A stretch of DNA of 64,000 nucleotides from an uncultured Actinomycetes bacterium (GCA_900314645.1 OMWB01000009.1:62001-126000), one strand, 5' to 3'. Shown: positions 25,601 through 35,279, numbered from the stretch's first letter. Made by a program: numbers and translations. Notes: generated by a model not told the origin, from the letters alone.

Positions 25601-26557
25601 ATGGATAAGACCGACGTTACACAATGCAAGGTGGCCGTGCTTGCCGGCGGATGGTCGGACGAGCGCGAGATTAGCATGGATTCTGGACGTGCGTGCGCAA
25701 AGGCACTGGGCGAGGCAGGTTTTGAGGAAGTCGAGCTGCTTGACGTGGCTGCCGACGACTTCCTGCAGCGTCTGACGAGCGGCGGCTTTGACGTTGCCTT
25801 TGTTGCCATGCATGGCCGTTACGGCGAGGATGGCTGCGTGCAGGGCCTGCTCGAGGTGCTGCACATGCCCTATACCTTCTCGGGCGTGCTGACCTCCGCC
25901 GTCGCCACCGAGAAGGACTACGCCAAGAGCCAGTTCAGGTCTGCGGGCATCCCTACGGCCAAGGGCACTAAGCTGCCGGCGGGCCATGTGCCCGACGAGG
26001 CCGAGGCCAACAACCTGGTGGACCGTCTGGGCCTGCCTCTGTTTGTCAAGCCTGCAGCCAACGGCTCGAGCTACGGCATCACCATGGTGCACAAGGCGTC
26101 CGAGCTTGCGGAGGCCGTGCGCCTTGCGGGTCAGGGTGGCCAGCGCGTCATCGTGGAGGCCTGCATCAAGGGCACCGAGATCACCGTGCCGGTCATTGGC
26201 AACGACGACCCGATGGCTCTTCCCGTCGTCGAGGTGGTTGCTGGCGCCGACGCCGAGTTCTATGACCTGAAGGTGAAGTACGAGCCGTCCGAGCTGCACC
26301 ACGTGATGCCCGCACGCCTCGACCCCGAGGTGTACGAGCGTGCGCAGCGGCTGGCCGTGCTTGCCCACAAGACGCTGGGCTGCCGCGGGGCCTCGCGCTC
26401 TGACTTCATCGTCACGGCCGATGGCACTCCGGTCATCCTCGAGATCAATACCATCCCCGGCATGACCGAGACGAGCCTGCTTCCTGACAGCGCGCGCCAT
26501 GCGGGCATCGAGTTCCCCGAGCTCTGCCGCCGCTTTGTGGAGTGGGCACTGGAGTAG
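25601..26557 (+). CDS. ddl: D-alanine--D-alanine ligase
   Basis: 318 residues. Joins two D-alanines for the peptidoglycan stem peptide. ATP-grasp motifs: VAVLAGGWSDEREISMDSGR (N-terminal), AMHGRYGEDGCVQGLLE, KPAANGSSYGIT and the metal site VILEINTIPGMTETSL. ATG at 25601 follows AAAAAAGGAG; the ten preceding in-frame residues have no support. It is divergent from rlmN and followed by a hairpin at 26579. Confidence 0.94.
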   Translation: MDKTDVTQCKVAVLAGGWSDEREISMDSGRACAKALGEAGFEEVELLDVAADDFLQRLTSGGFDVAFVAMHGRYGEDGCVQGLLEVLHMPYTFSGVLTSAVATEKDYAKSQFRSAGIPTAKGTKLPAGHVPDEAEANNLVDRLGLPLFVKPAANGSSYGITMVHKASELAEAVRLAGQGGQRVIVEACIKGTEITVPVIGNDDPMALPVVEVVAGADAEFYDLKVKYEPSELHHVMPARLDPEVYERAQRLAVLAHKTLGCRGASRSDFIVTADGTPVILEINTIPGMTETSLLPDSARHAGIEFPELCRRFVEWALE

Positions 26558-26578
26558 AAACCGCACCTGCCGATCTGG

Positions 26579-26611
26579 GGTGGGACACGGGTTTGGAACC
26601 CGTGTCCCACC
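26579..26611 (+). terminator. GTGGGAC-type hairpin after ddl
   Basis: A perfect 15-bp stem GGTGGGACACGGGTT / AACCCGTGTCCCACC with a 3-base loop, 21 bases after the ddl stop and followed by TTTCCTG. It shares the GTGGGAC end with the longer palindromes of this window. Confidence 0.8.
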
Positions 26612-26646
26612 TTTCCTGTCTTCATTTGTTCCCGGAACGGATCGTT

Positions 26647-29586
26647 ATGCCTAGTTATCCCATCACGCTTGAGAGCATCCTGATGCCGGGCACGCCAGAG
26701 TCGGTGCGTGCTGGTTACGCCTCGCTGGCGGCGCGTGCAGAGCACGAGGACTTTGGCCTCTTGGAAGAGGACATCGTGATCTTGGACACCGAGACCACGG
26801 GCCTCTCGTTCAAGAACTGCGAGCTCATCCAGATTGCGGCGGCACGTATCAGCGGCCGCGAGGTGGTCGAGCGCTACGAGACCTTCGTGCATCCCGGACG
26901 GCCCATCCCGGCCGAGATCACGCGTCTCACAGGCATCAAGGACCTTGACGTGATCAATGCCCCCTCGCCGCGCGAAGCTGTGGCGGGTCTGGCGGACTTC
27001 GTGGGCGGTATGCCCGTGCTCGCGCATAACGCGTCCTTTGACCGCACGTTTATCGAGGCGGTGCCTGGTGGCTACGAGGTCACCGACACGTGGATTGACA
27101 CCCTGGCGCTCAGCCGCATCGCGCTGCCGCGTCTGACGACGCACCGTCTGGCCGATATGGCGCAGGCATTTGGCGTGGCGCCCGTGACGCACAACGCCGG
27201 CGACGACGTCGATGCCCTTATCGGCATGTGGCGCGTCATCCTGTGTGCCCTGGCTGACCTGCCGCGTGGCCTCCTTGGGCACCTGGCAGGCATGCAGCCC
27301 GACGTCGAGTGGTCGTACCGTCCCGTTCTCGCGCATCTTGCGGCCGAGCAAGGCGGCGAGCCCTTCTCGCTCAAGGCGGTGCGCAAGGCGCTGGTGGGGG
27401 AGAGCCCCTTCCGTCCGCGCGAGGACGCCGCAGAGCTGCAAGGCGCGCTCGTTGCTCCTGACCAGGCAACCATTGACGCCGCTTTTGCTCCGGGCGGAAC
27501 GGTCGCGCGCATGTACAACGCTTACGAGGGTCGTCCTGAGCAGCGGCTCATGGCGCGTGAGGTGGCCGAGGCGCTGGGGACGTCAACCCATCGTGCCATC
27601 GAGGCTGGGACGGGCGTGGGCAAGTCGGTGGCGTACCTGCTCCCCGAGGTGCTCTTCGCGCAGGCCAATAATGTCACGGTGGGCGTGGCAACCAAGACCA
27701 ACGCGCTTACCGACCAGCTCGTCACGCACGAGCTGCCGGCGCTCTCGCGTGCGTTGCCCGGTGGGCTGACCTTCTCAAGCCTGAAGGGCTACGACCACTA
27801 TCCCTGCCTGCGCCGCCTGGAGCGCTCCGCGGTGAACGAGCTGCCGCTCTCGCTCGCCGAGGAAGACGGTCGCTCTGATGCGGCCATCGCGCAGGACATG
27901 CTGACGGCCATCGCGGTCACCTACTCGTTTGCCTGCCAATCAGTTGAGGGCGATCTCGACGCACTTGGCATTCGTTGGAGGTCGGTGCCGCGGCCCATGC
28001 TGACTACCACCTCGTCGGAATGCCTGCGCAACCGCTGCCCGTTCTTCCCCAACGAGTGCATGCTCCATGGCGCGCGTCGTCGTGCGGCGGCAGCCGACGT
28101 GGTGGTGACCAACCACTCGCTGCTGCTGCGAAACGTCGCGGCTGAGGGCAAGATTCTTCCGTCCATCCGTCACTGGGTGGTGGACGAGGCCCATGCGTTT
28201 GAGGCCGAGGCGCGCCACCAGTGGGCGGTTGAGGTGTCAGGTATCGAAGCACGGCAAGGTTTTGAGGTGCTGGGTGGCACGCGCTCTGGCGCGCTGCACA
28301 CCGTGATGGTGCAGTCGGCGCGTCTGGAGGGTGCGACCTTGGTGCAGCGCCTGCTGACCAAGTGCGCTGCGGCGGCTGCCCGCGCACAGGTCTCTACCGG
28401 GGATTTGTTTGCCACGCTGCACGACCTTGGCCGCGTCGCTGGGCCTTCTGGCGGCTACGACGCCCAGACCATGTGGATTGACGCGGAGGTGCGCGACACG
28501 CCCGAGTGGGCTGCGCTCACCGAGGCCGCCCATGCGGCGGTGGAGCGTCTTGACGAGCTCGCCAAGGACGTCAAGGAGACGGCCGAGGCGTTGTCTGAGG
28601 CGGGGGCGCCACAGCTGGGAGCCGATGTGCTGGAGGCGGGACGGTTTGCGGCCGAGCTGCGCGATGGCATCCAGCTGATCGCGGCAGGCGAGGACGAGAC
28701 CTACGTCTACAGCGCACAGCTCTCGCGTCGCAAGCGTGACATCGGAAGCGAGAAGCTTCTTGCCGAGAAGGTCGACATCGGCGCTGACCTGGGGCGCATT
28801 TGGCTGCCCGAGATGAAGAGCGTCATCTTCTCGTCAGCGACGATTGCCGTGGGCGAGAGCTTCGAGCACTTTGACCATGCGGTTGGCCTTGACCAGCTGC
28901 CTCCCGAGAAGCATCGTGCGCTGCGCCTGGACTCGAGCTTTGACTTCGATGGCCACATGGGCGTGGTGGTATGTCGCGACCTCCCCCAGCCAAATGATCC
29001 TCGCTACCTCGCTGCCCTTGAGGACTTGCTCTTTGACGTGCACGTGGCGATGGGCGGCTCGGTGTTGACGCTGTTCACCAACCGACGCGAGATGGAGCGC
29101 GTGTACGATGGGCTGCGGCCGAGGCTGGCCGCGGCAGGGCTCGACGTGGCCTGCCAGGAGCGCGGGAGCTCGCCCCGTCGCCTGCATCAGCGCTTCCTCG
29201 AGGAGCAGAACCTGTCGCTGCTCGCGCTCAAGAGCTTCTGGGAGGGCTTTGACGCGGCTGGCGACACGCTGCGCTGCGTGGTGATTCCCAAGCTGCCGTT
29301 TGCGAGCCCGCGCGACCCCTTGGTGCGCGAGCGTGAGCTGCGCGAAGACCGTTCGTGGTGGCGCCATTCGCTGCCCGAGGCGGTGATCAGCGTCAAGCAG
29401 GCGGCCGGGCGCCTCATCCGAACCTCGACGGACGCGGGCGTGCTCGTGCTGGCAGATTCTCGCCTGGTCAGCAAGCGCTACGGACGGCAGTTCGTGGGCT
29501 CGTTGCCGTCAAAGAGCGTGGCTACACTTGAGGCGGCAAACGTGCGCCGATACATCGAGATGTGGCGCTCGTCGCGCGGGGTGTAA
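26647..29586 (+). CDS. dinG: DinG-family helicase with N-terminal DEDDh exonuclease domain
   Basis: 979 residues. The N-terminal exonuclease (about 40-210) shows VILDTETTGLSFKNCELIQI, LAHNASFDRTF and a late H-x4-D (THNAGDDVDAL). The superfamily 2 XPD-like helicase follows: Walker A EAGTGVGKSVAYLLPE, DEAH box WVVDEAHAFEAE, and motif VI SVKQAAGRLIRTSTDAG. Cysteines in CLRNRCPFFPNECMLHG may hold an iron-sulfur cluster. It probably unwinds or trims damaged or hybrid nucleic acid. ATG at 26647 lies within an upstream-extended frame that reads through the ddl terminator, so the extension is rejected. Confidence 0.9.
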   Translation: MPSYPITLESILMPGTPESVRAGYASLAARAEHEDFGLLEEDIVILDTETTGLSFKNCELIQIAAARISGREVVERYETFVHPGRPIPAEITRLTGIKDLDVINAPSPREAVAGLADFVGGMPVLAHNASFDRTFIEAVPGGYEVTDTWIDTLALSRIALPRLTTHRLADMAQAFGVAPVTHNAGDDVDALIGMWRVILCALADLPRGLLGHLAGMQPDVEWSYRPVLAHLAAEQGGEPFSLKAVRKALVGESPFRPREDAAELQGALVAPDQATIDAAFAPGGTVARMYNAYEGRPEQRLMAREVAEALGTSTHRAIEAGTGVGKSVAYLLPEVLFAQANNVTVGVATKTNALTDQLVTHELPALSRALPGGLTFSSLKGYDHYPCLRRLERSAVNELPLSLAEEDGRSDAAIAQDMLTAIAVTYSFACQSVEGDLDALGIRWRSVPRPMLTTTSSECLRNRCPFFPNECMLHGARRRAAAADVVVTNHSLLLRNVAAEGKILPSIRHWVVDEAHAFEAEARHQWAVEVSGIEARQGFEVLGGTRSGALHTVMVQSARLEGATLVQRLLTKCAAAAARAQVSTGDLFATLHDLGRVAGPSGGYDAQTMWIDAEVRDTPEWAALTEAAHAAVERLDELAKDVKETAEALSEAGAPQLGADVLEAGRFAAELRDGIQLIAAGEDETYVYSAQLSRRKRDIGSEKLLAEKVDIGADLGRIWLPEMKSVIFSSATIAVGESFEHFDHAVGLDQLPPEKHRALRLDSSFDFDGHMGVVVCRDLPQPNDPRYLAALEDLLFDVHVAMGGSVLTLFTNRREMERVYDGLRPRLAAAGLDVACQERGSSPRRLHQRFLEEQNLSLLALKSFWEGFDAAGDTLRCVVIPKLPFASPRDPLVRERELREDRSWWRHSLPEAVISVKQAAGRLIRTSTDAGVLVLADSRLVSKRYGRQFVGSLPSKSVATLEAANVRRYIEMWRSSRGV

Positions 29587-29707
29587 CGTCTGCCGCGCAG
29601 GGATGAACGCTGCCCAATAGATGCTTTTCTCTGTCTTGCATAAGAGGTACGATTAAGCGCGTCCGTCGATTCCGCGCAGTGCGCGTGACACGATCACAGG
29701 AGGAACC

Positions 29708-31765
29708 ATGGCAGAAAAAGCTGTAAAGAACGTTGCTCTCGTCGGCCAATCGGGCGTGGGCAAGACCATGCTGGCCGAGGCCATGCTGCACCTGACGGGC
29801 AAGACGACCCGTCTGGGCGGCCACGCTGGCACCAAGCCCACGCTGGACTACGACGCTCAGGAAGGCGCTCGCGGATTCTCCATCTCGACGACGCTTGCCC
29901 CCATCAACTGGCAGGACGTTCGCATCAACGTGCTCGACGCCCCCTGCTACCCCGACTTCGTGGGTGATGCCTACACCGCTATGAGCGCTGTCGAGACCGC
30001 ACTCTTCGTGGTCGACGCCGCTGACGGCCCGCAGACCACCACCACCCGCCTGTGGTTTGCCGCTGAGGATCTCTCACTCGCTCGCGCGGTTTTCATCAAC
30101 CGCTTTGACCGCCCCGAGACCGACTTCGACAGCTGCATGAGCGCCCTTCAGGATCGCTTTGGCAACCGTCTGGGTGCCGTGACCCTGCCCATGGGCACCG
30201 GCGACGACTTCCGCGGCGTCATCGACGTCGTGCACATGAAGGCCCGTCATCTCGAGGGCACCAAGGTCGTCGAGGAAGAGGTTCCGGCCGAGTATGTTGA
30301 CGCCGCTCAGGACGCACACGACACTCTCGTTGACCTCGTTGCTGAGGCTGACGACGAGATCATGATGAAGTACCTCGAGGGCGAAGAGATCACCCTTGAG
30401 GAGCTTGAGGGCCTGCTTGGCACCGCCATCAAGGAGCGCGTCTTCGTGCCGGTCTTCTCTGGCGCCAGCGTCAAGGAGGAGGGCATCATCTCGCTGCTCA
30501 ACGCTATCGTTGCCTGGTTCCCGACGATGGCCGACTTTGGCCGCATCCCTCTGATCAACGGCGAGCAGCTTGACATCTCCCCGGACGACGACCGTCCCGT
30601 GGCTTTCGTGTTCAAGAGCCTGAACGACCCGCAGAACGGCAAGCTGTCGTTCCTCAAGGTGCTGTCTGGCACCGTCACCCCGGGCCTCGAGCTGATCAAC
30701 GCCCGCACCCGCAAGAGCGAGCGTCTGGGCCACCTCTACACCATGACCGGCCGCGACACCTCTGAGGTCAAGTCCGTGGCTGCTGGCGACATCTGCGTCG
30801 TTCCCAAGCTCGACGCCCTTACCGGCGACACCCTGTCCGTCACGGGCAAGGTTGAGGCTGCGGCCTTCCGCTTCCCCAACTCGCTGTATCGCATTGCCAT
30901 CGAGCCCGACGCGCGTGGCACCGAGGGCAAGGTGTACGACTTCCTGCAGAAGTCCGCTGACGCCGACCCGACCCTCAAGGTCGAGCGCGACGAGGAGACC
31001 GCGCAGACCGTGGTTTCCGCCATCGGCGAGGCTCAGGTGTCCGTCCTGCTTGAGCGCCTTGAGGAGCGTGCGAAGGTTTCCGCGCACACCGTCAAGCTGC
31101 GCATTCCGTACCGCGAGACCATCCGTCGCGTTGCTTCTGGCCATGGCCGTCACAAGAAGCAGACCGGTGGTTCCGGCCAGTTCGCCGATTGCCGTCTGCG
31201 CATCGAGCCGAACCCCGACGGTGGCTATGAGTTCATGGACGAGGTCGTCGGCGGCGCCATTCCGCGTGGCTTCATCCCCGCTATCGACAAGGGCGTTCAG
31301 GAGACCATGAAGGGCGGCGTGCTTGCCGGTTACCCGATGATTGATGTCAAGTGCGCGGTCTTCGACGGCCAGTTCCACCCGGTTGACTCCAACGAAATGG
31401 CCTTCAAGACGGCTGCTCGCCTGGGCTTCCAGGACGCCGTCGCACAGGCCGAGCCCGTTCTGCTCGAGCCGATGGCTCACCTGAAGATCACCGTGCCCGA
31501 GAGCTACGCTGGCTCCGTCATGGGTGACATCTCCGCAAGCCGCGGCCGCGTTGAGGGCATGAACGCCGCTTCCGCCGGTGAGACCACCGTTGAGGCCACC
31601 GTGCCGTACGCCGAGGTCACCGACTACGCTACCCGCCTGCGCTCCCTCACCCGTGGCACCGGCGAGTTCGAGCTCGAGATCAACGGCTACGAGCAGGTTC
31701 CGCATGACATCCAGCAGAAGCTGGCCGCTGAGTATCAGGAGAAGCGCGCTTCCGGCGAGAAGTAA
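29708..31765 (+). CDS. Elongation factor G-like GTPase (EF-G paralogue)
   Basis: 685 residues with all EF-G domains: P-loop GQSGVGKTMLAEA (G1), domain II, then domains III-V (SGHGRHKKQTGGSGQFADCR and MGDISASRGRVEGMNAASAG). The GTPase motifs are altered: the G3 DTPGH becomes DAPCYPDF, with Cys for the conserved Gly and Tyr for the catalytic His, and the G4 NKxD becomes NRFDRP. This matches FusA2-type paralogues rather than the main translocase; GTP hydrolysis may be slow or absent (inference). AGGAGG lies before the ATG at 29708. Monocistronic with a strong terminator. Confidence 0.88.
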   Translation: MAEKAVKNVALVGQSGVGKTMLAEAMLHLTGKTTRLGGHAGTKPTLDYDAQEGARGFSISTTLAPINWQDVRINVLDAPCYPDFVGDAYTAMSAVETALFVVDAADGPQTTTTRLWFAAEDLSLARAVFINRFDRPETDFDSCMSALQDRFGNRLGAVTLPMGTGDDFRGVIDVVHMKARHLEGTKVVEEEVPAEYVDAAQDAHDTLVDLVAEADDEIMMKYLEGEEITLEELEGLLGTAIKERVFVPVFSGASVKEEGIISLLNAIVAWFPTMADFGRIPLINGEQLDISPDDDRPVAFVFKSLNDPQNGKLSFLKVLSGTVTPGLELINARTRKSERLGHLYTMTGRDTSEVKSVAAGDICVVPKLDALTGDTLSVTGKVEAAAFRFPNSLYRIAIEPDARGTEGKVYDFLQKSADADPTLKVERDEETAQTVVSAIGEAQVSVLLERLEERAKVSAHTVKLRIPYRETIRRVASGHGRHKKQTGGSGQFADCRLRIEPNPDGGYEFMDEVVGGAIPRGFIPAIDKGVQETMKGGVLAGYPMIDVKCAVFDGQFHPVDSNEMAFKTAARLGFQDAVAQAEPVLLEPMAHLKITVPESYAGSVMGDISASRGRVEGMNAASAGETTVEATVPYAEVTDYATRLRSLTRGTGEFELEINGYEQVPHDIQQKLAAEYQEKRASGEK

Positions 31766-31796
31766 GCTGTCCTAGGCCTCCGCATCCCGCACCAAC

Positions 31797-31834
31797 AAGC
31801 CCGCCCCGAGCCAAATGGCACGGGGCGGGCTTTT
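31797..31834 (+). terminator. Intrinsic terminator of the EF-G-like gene
   Basis: Perfect 12-bp stem AAGCCCGCCCCG / CGGGGCGGGCTT with a 12-base loop and continuing T residues (TTTTCG), 31 bases after the stop. Confidence 0.9.
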
Positions 31835-31878
31835 CGTGTGTTCGAATTCGGTGACATTTGGCGTGATGGCGGGGTGTG

Positions 31879-32115
31879 GTGGCAAAAAACGCGAGCTTCT
31901 GCAAGAGCATCAATAATGCAAATAGAGTGACAAGTCATCTACCTGCGCTTTTGCGGTAGGGCAACTCGCGACTTTCCCTTTTGTAAGCTCAGGTGGCAAC
32001 GTCGATGAGGCGGCTGCCTTCCGACGCTTTTGGTCAGTAACAAAACCGCAGGTCAGAGCATTGTGCTTATATTTGCAATAATGATGCTCTTGCAGAAGCT
32101 CGCATTTTTTGCCAC
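31879..32115. mobile_element. 237-bp element with 46-bp terminal inverted repeats (MITE-like)
   Basis: Bases 31879-31924 and 32070-32115 are reverse complements at 43 of 46 positions, beginning GTGGCAAAAAA. The 145-bp interior has no gene. The size, long termini and intergenic position fit a miniature inverted-repeat element. I do not see a convincing target-site duplication: the flanks are GGGGTGTG and TAGATCGC. It lies in the 394-bp gap between the EF-G-like terminator and the next gene. Confidence 0.65.
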
Positions 32116-32159
32116 TAGATCGCTCTGATAGGACAAATGTTATAGAAACCGAACACACG

Positions 32160-33140
32160 TTATAGGCTCGGAACTCGCGTGAAGGAGAGGAGCCTCTCAC
32201 GAAGGGCCGCGTGGCGCCTTCGGAACGCTAGGTCGGTGTTGCGGATACGTTTGCCGAGCGCGCGAGCGACCAGACGAGCGACTTTCGTCAGTTCCTCGGT
32301 GTCCTTGACCTGCTCGTTGGTCACCGTAATGCATTGAATGCTTGCTGCGGCATATACGACACGCTTCTTAGAGTCTTTTGCGATGCGGTCGCTGCCCGTA
32401 TGCTCTTCGTCACTGTCGTATTCCAGCATGATTTTGCCGTCTCTCCAATAAAGATCGCCAAAGATGGTTCTGCTGCCCACAAACGCGCGCGACTGAGTTG
32501 TCTCGTCAGGTCGGGCATTGAGCTCGGGAAGAGGCAGGCCAAAGCCTCCAAGGCGGAAGGGAAGGCAAAGGAGCAGCGTAAGACAGGATTCCATAGGTGA
32601 TGCAGATGAGTCGGCAACCCAGCGCAAAGCCTGTTTGGCCCGCCGGGAGCCCGGAGCCCCAGGGCACCCGTCAAGGAAGGCGGTGAGCTTCTCGACAGAG
32701 GTCTGGGGCACGCAGTCAGAAACGAAGCCTCTTTCATCGTTGGTGTCAATCGCGTATGTGCCGCAGAGCGCCATGGCAAACAGGGCAAGTTCCGGAATCT
32801 CCAGCTCGCGTGCCATGAGCAAGTAAGTAAACTCGACGCTACAGGATCGCGTCCCATCTTTCTCAAGGTCATAGGCCCCGTCGGGTACGCCCCAGCGCCA
32901 AACAGCAAGCTCGAAGAGCTCCTCGTGATTCACGAGGAGATACTCTGGTAGCTCAACGGCCGCAGCAGCGTTTCTCTTGTCGAGAGGGGCCTTGAGGTCG
33001 AGAGCCTTATCAATGGCACGATTCTTTGCCTCAAGCAGATTCTTGCCTACCACAAATCGCAAGAGCGCCTCCCCTCCATGACGAGTTTGGGATTCACCAT
33101 GATATGCGCAGCATTCCTCTTTTGCCACGAGAAGATGCAA
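32160..33140 (-). CDS. Endonuclease-fold (Vsr/DUF559-like) hypothetical protein
   Basis: 326 residues. The N-terminal two-thirds look like the AbiEi-type proteins of this group (VEFTYLLMARELEIPELALF). Near the C-terminus, GDLYWRDGKIMLEYDSDEEH with RIAKDSKKRVVYAAAS resembles the D-x(n)-E-Y-D / basic-residue core of Vsr-like nucleases. A catalytic role is inferred, not shown. The first Met (33140) is uncertain because no strong ribosome site is seen and internal Met codons exist. It stands alone next to the inverted-repeat element, and a terminator for pknB lies upstream. Confidence 0.55.
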   Translation of the reverse strand: MHLLVAKEECCAYHGESQTRHGGEALLRFVVGKNLLEAKNRAIDKALDLKAPLDKRNAAAAVELPEYLLVNHEELFELAVWRWGVPDGAYDLEKDGTRSCSVEFTYLLMARELEIPELALFAMALCGTYAIDTNDERGFVSDCVPQTSVEKLTAFLDGCPGAPGSRRAKQALRWVADSSASPMESCLTLLLCLPFRLGGFGLPLPELNARPDETTQSRAFVGSRTIFGDLYWRDGKIMLEYDSDEEHTGSDRIAKDSKKRVVYAAASIQCITVTNEQVKDTEELTKVARLVARALGKRIRNTDLAFRRRHAALRERLLSFTRVPSL

Positions 33141-33182
33141 AGTGCCAGCTTGCTGCCAGCTTTGAGCGTTGCTGATAGACGG

Positions 33183-33219
33183 AAAAAGCGGGCGCCTGTC
33201 CTATGGCAGGCGCCCGCTT
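33183..33219 (-). terminator. Intrinsic terminator of the cell-growth cluster (after pknB)
   Basis: On the minus strand, AAGCGGGCGCCTG pairs perfectly (13 bp) with CAGGCGCCCGCTT and is followed by a T-run (TTTTT). It lies 21 bases after the pknB stop. Confidence 0.9.
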
Positions 33220-33239
33220 GGCAAATCTGAGCTCGATGG

Positions 33240-35243
33240 CTATCCCTCTGAGGTCTCTGTACCCTCCCCGTCGGTGGTGTACTCGGTGACGTCTTCGACG
33301 TTCTCCTCCGGGGGATCGGGCGTATAGGAAGGCCCGGGCCCGTTGGACACGGTGAGCGAGACCGTGCTGCCCAAGCGTGCCTCACCGCTCTCGGCCTGGC
33401 TGATGACGATGCCGCTCTCGTAGTCGGTGCTCTCCACGTGCGTGACGCTGACCGCGAAGCCGTAGTCCTCAAGCAAGCTTCGGGCGGCGTCCTCGGTGTA
33501 ACCCTCGACCCACGGAATCTCGGCGGTCTTGGGACCCGTGCTCACGGTAATGGTGACGGAGCTGCCCTTGTCGGCCATGCCCGTGGTCGACTGACGTGAC
33601 ACGTAGCCCTCTTCGTACTCATCGCTGCTGTCGTACTCGACATCCACGCTGAATCCGGCCTCAGTGAGTGTGCTCTCGGCGGTGTAGTAGTCAAGGCCGA
33701 CCACGGTAGGCACCTGAACGCTCTCGATACCCTTTGACAGCTGGTAGGTGACCACGTCGCCTTCCTTCGCCGTGGAGTTGGCGGTCGGAGACTGCTTGAC
33801 GACATGGTTGACCTCAACCTCGTTGTCGTAGACCGATTCCCCAGCCTTGCCCACGAGGTTGTATTCCTCCAGCTTGGCCTCGGCCTCATCAGGGGTCATG
33901 CCGCGCAGGTCGGGCACCGTGGTGCTCTTGGCGGGCTCGGGGCCCTTCGACACCCAGATGTTGATCTGCGTGCCACGCGCCATCTGTCGTTGCGGATCGG
34001 GGTCTTGATCCATAACCTTGCCCCGCTCCACGGTGGTGGAGTACTCCTCGCGTACGTTGCCACGCTCGAAGAAGTCGGTCTCGTCGATGGCGAGCAGCGC
34101 CTCCTCCTGCGTGTAGTTCAGCAGGTTGGGGACGGCGCGCGTGGCATTGCCAGCGGCATACATCTGCATAGCGGCGTAAGCAACGGCACCCAGCGCAATC
34201 AGGGCGACTAGCACGCCAAAGATGGTCTTTCGGCGACGGCTGCGCTCCTTGCGGCGCGCCTCCATCTGCGCATGCTCGGTGGCGGTAAGTGGGCGAGAGC
34301 CGCCGTTCGTGGTGTCCACGCGGCTCACGGCGGGCAGGGTGCCCGTGGCGGTGCGGGTGTCGACGACGGGGGCGACCTGCGTGGCGGTGAGGTTGAGGCC
34401 GGCGGTCGCGGCGTTGACCTCGCGGATGCGTCCGGCGAGGTAGTCGCGGAGCACGCGCCCCAGCTCGTCCGCGGTCTGGAAGCGGTCGGCAGGGTTCTTC
34501 TGCATGCACTTGAGGATGATGCCCTCAAGCGACGGGTCGACGGCCGGGTTGATCTGGCTGGGCGGCAGCGGCTGCTCGTTAACCTGCTTCAGGGCAACCG
34601 AGATGGCGTCGTCGCCGTCGAAGGGCACGCGGCCGGTAGAGGCCTCGTACATGACGATGCCCAGGCTGTAGATGTCGGTGGTGGGACCGAGGTCCTTGCC
34701 CTGCGTCTGCTCAGGGGAGACGTAGTGCGCTGTGCCCAGCACCGAGTTATCGGTGGTGATGTGGCTGTTCTTGGCGCGCGCGATGCCGAAGTCCATCACC
34801 TTGATGTTGCCGTCCTGCTGAACCATGATGTTCTGCGGCTTGATGTCACGGTGAATGATGTCGTGCTTGTGCGCGATGGACAGTGCCTGCGCGATCTGCG
34901 AGCCAATCTGGGCAACCTTCTGCGGGTCGAGGGCCCCATGACGGCGGATGCCGCTCTTGAGGTCGATGCCGCGCAGGTACTCCATGACGATGTAATAGGT
35001 GTCGCCGTCCTTGCCCCAGTCGTACACCGAGACGATGTACGGGCTTTGCAAGGCCGCGGCCGCCTGAGCCTCCTGCTTGAAGCGGGCGGCAAAGGACTCG
35101 TCAGCAGCATACTGCGGAAGCATGGTCTTGATGGCTACCGTGCGGCCGAGGACCTCGTCCACGCCGCGGTAAACGGTCGCCATGCCTCCCGTGCCGATCT
35201 TGTCTTGGACTGTGTAGCGTCCCCCTAATACCCTGCCTGCCAT
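33240..35243 (-). CDS. pknB: PASTA-domain Ser/Thr protein kinase PknB/StkP
   Basis: 667 residues. Cytoplasmic kinase domain (about 8-268): glycine loop GTGGMATVYRG, Lys39 in VAIK, catalytic HRDIKPQN (131-138) and DFG (151-153). A basic juxtamembrane stretch (RRKERSRRRK) precedes one membrane helix (341-360), then four extracellular PASTA domains (about 370-645), which bind muropeptide or lipid II. It senses cell-wall status and phosphorylates division and wall-synthesis proteins. It is the last gene of the fha-pstP-rodA/pbpA cluster, with a stem-loop in the 106-bp gap upstream. Confidence 0.96.
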   Translation of the reverse strand: MAGRVLGGRYTVQDKIGTGGMATVYRGVDEVLGRTVAIKTMLPQYAADESFAARFKQEAQAAAALQSPYIVSVYDWGKDGDTYYIVMEYLRGIDLKSGIRRHGALDPQKVAQIGSQIAQALSIAHKHDIIHRDIKPQNIMVQQDGNIKVMDFGIARAKNSHITTDNSVLGTAHYVSPEQTQGKDLGPTTDIYSLGIVMYEASTGRVPFDGDDAISVALKQVNEQPLPPSQINPAVDPSLEGIILKCMQKNPADRFQTADELGRVLRDYLAGRIREVNAATAGLNLTATQVAPVVDTRTATGTLPAVSRVDTTNGGSRPLTATEHAQMEARRKERSRRRKTIFGVLVALIALGAVAYAAMQMYAAGNATRAVPNLLNYTQEEALLAIDETDFFERGNVREEYSTTVERGKVMDQDPDPQRQMARGTQINIWVSKGPEPAKSTTVPDLRGMTPDEAEAKLEEYNLVGKAGESVYDNEVEVNHVVKQSPTANSTAKEGDVVTYQLSKGIESVQVPTVVGLDYYTAESTLTEAGFSVDVEYDSSDEYEEGYVSRQSTTGMADKGSSVTITVSTGPKTAEIPWVEGYTEDAARSLLEDYGFAVSVTHVESTDYESGIVISQAESGEARLGSTVSLTVSNGPGPSYTPDPPEENVEDVTEYTTDGEGTETSEG

Positions 35244-35279
35244 CTCTAGCGCTCCCTCATCCTGAACGCGGTTAATGCA

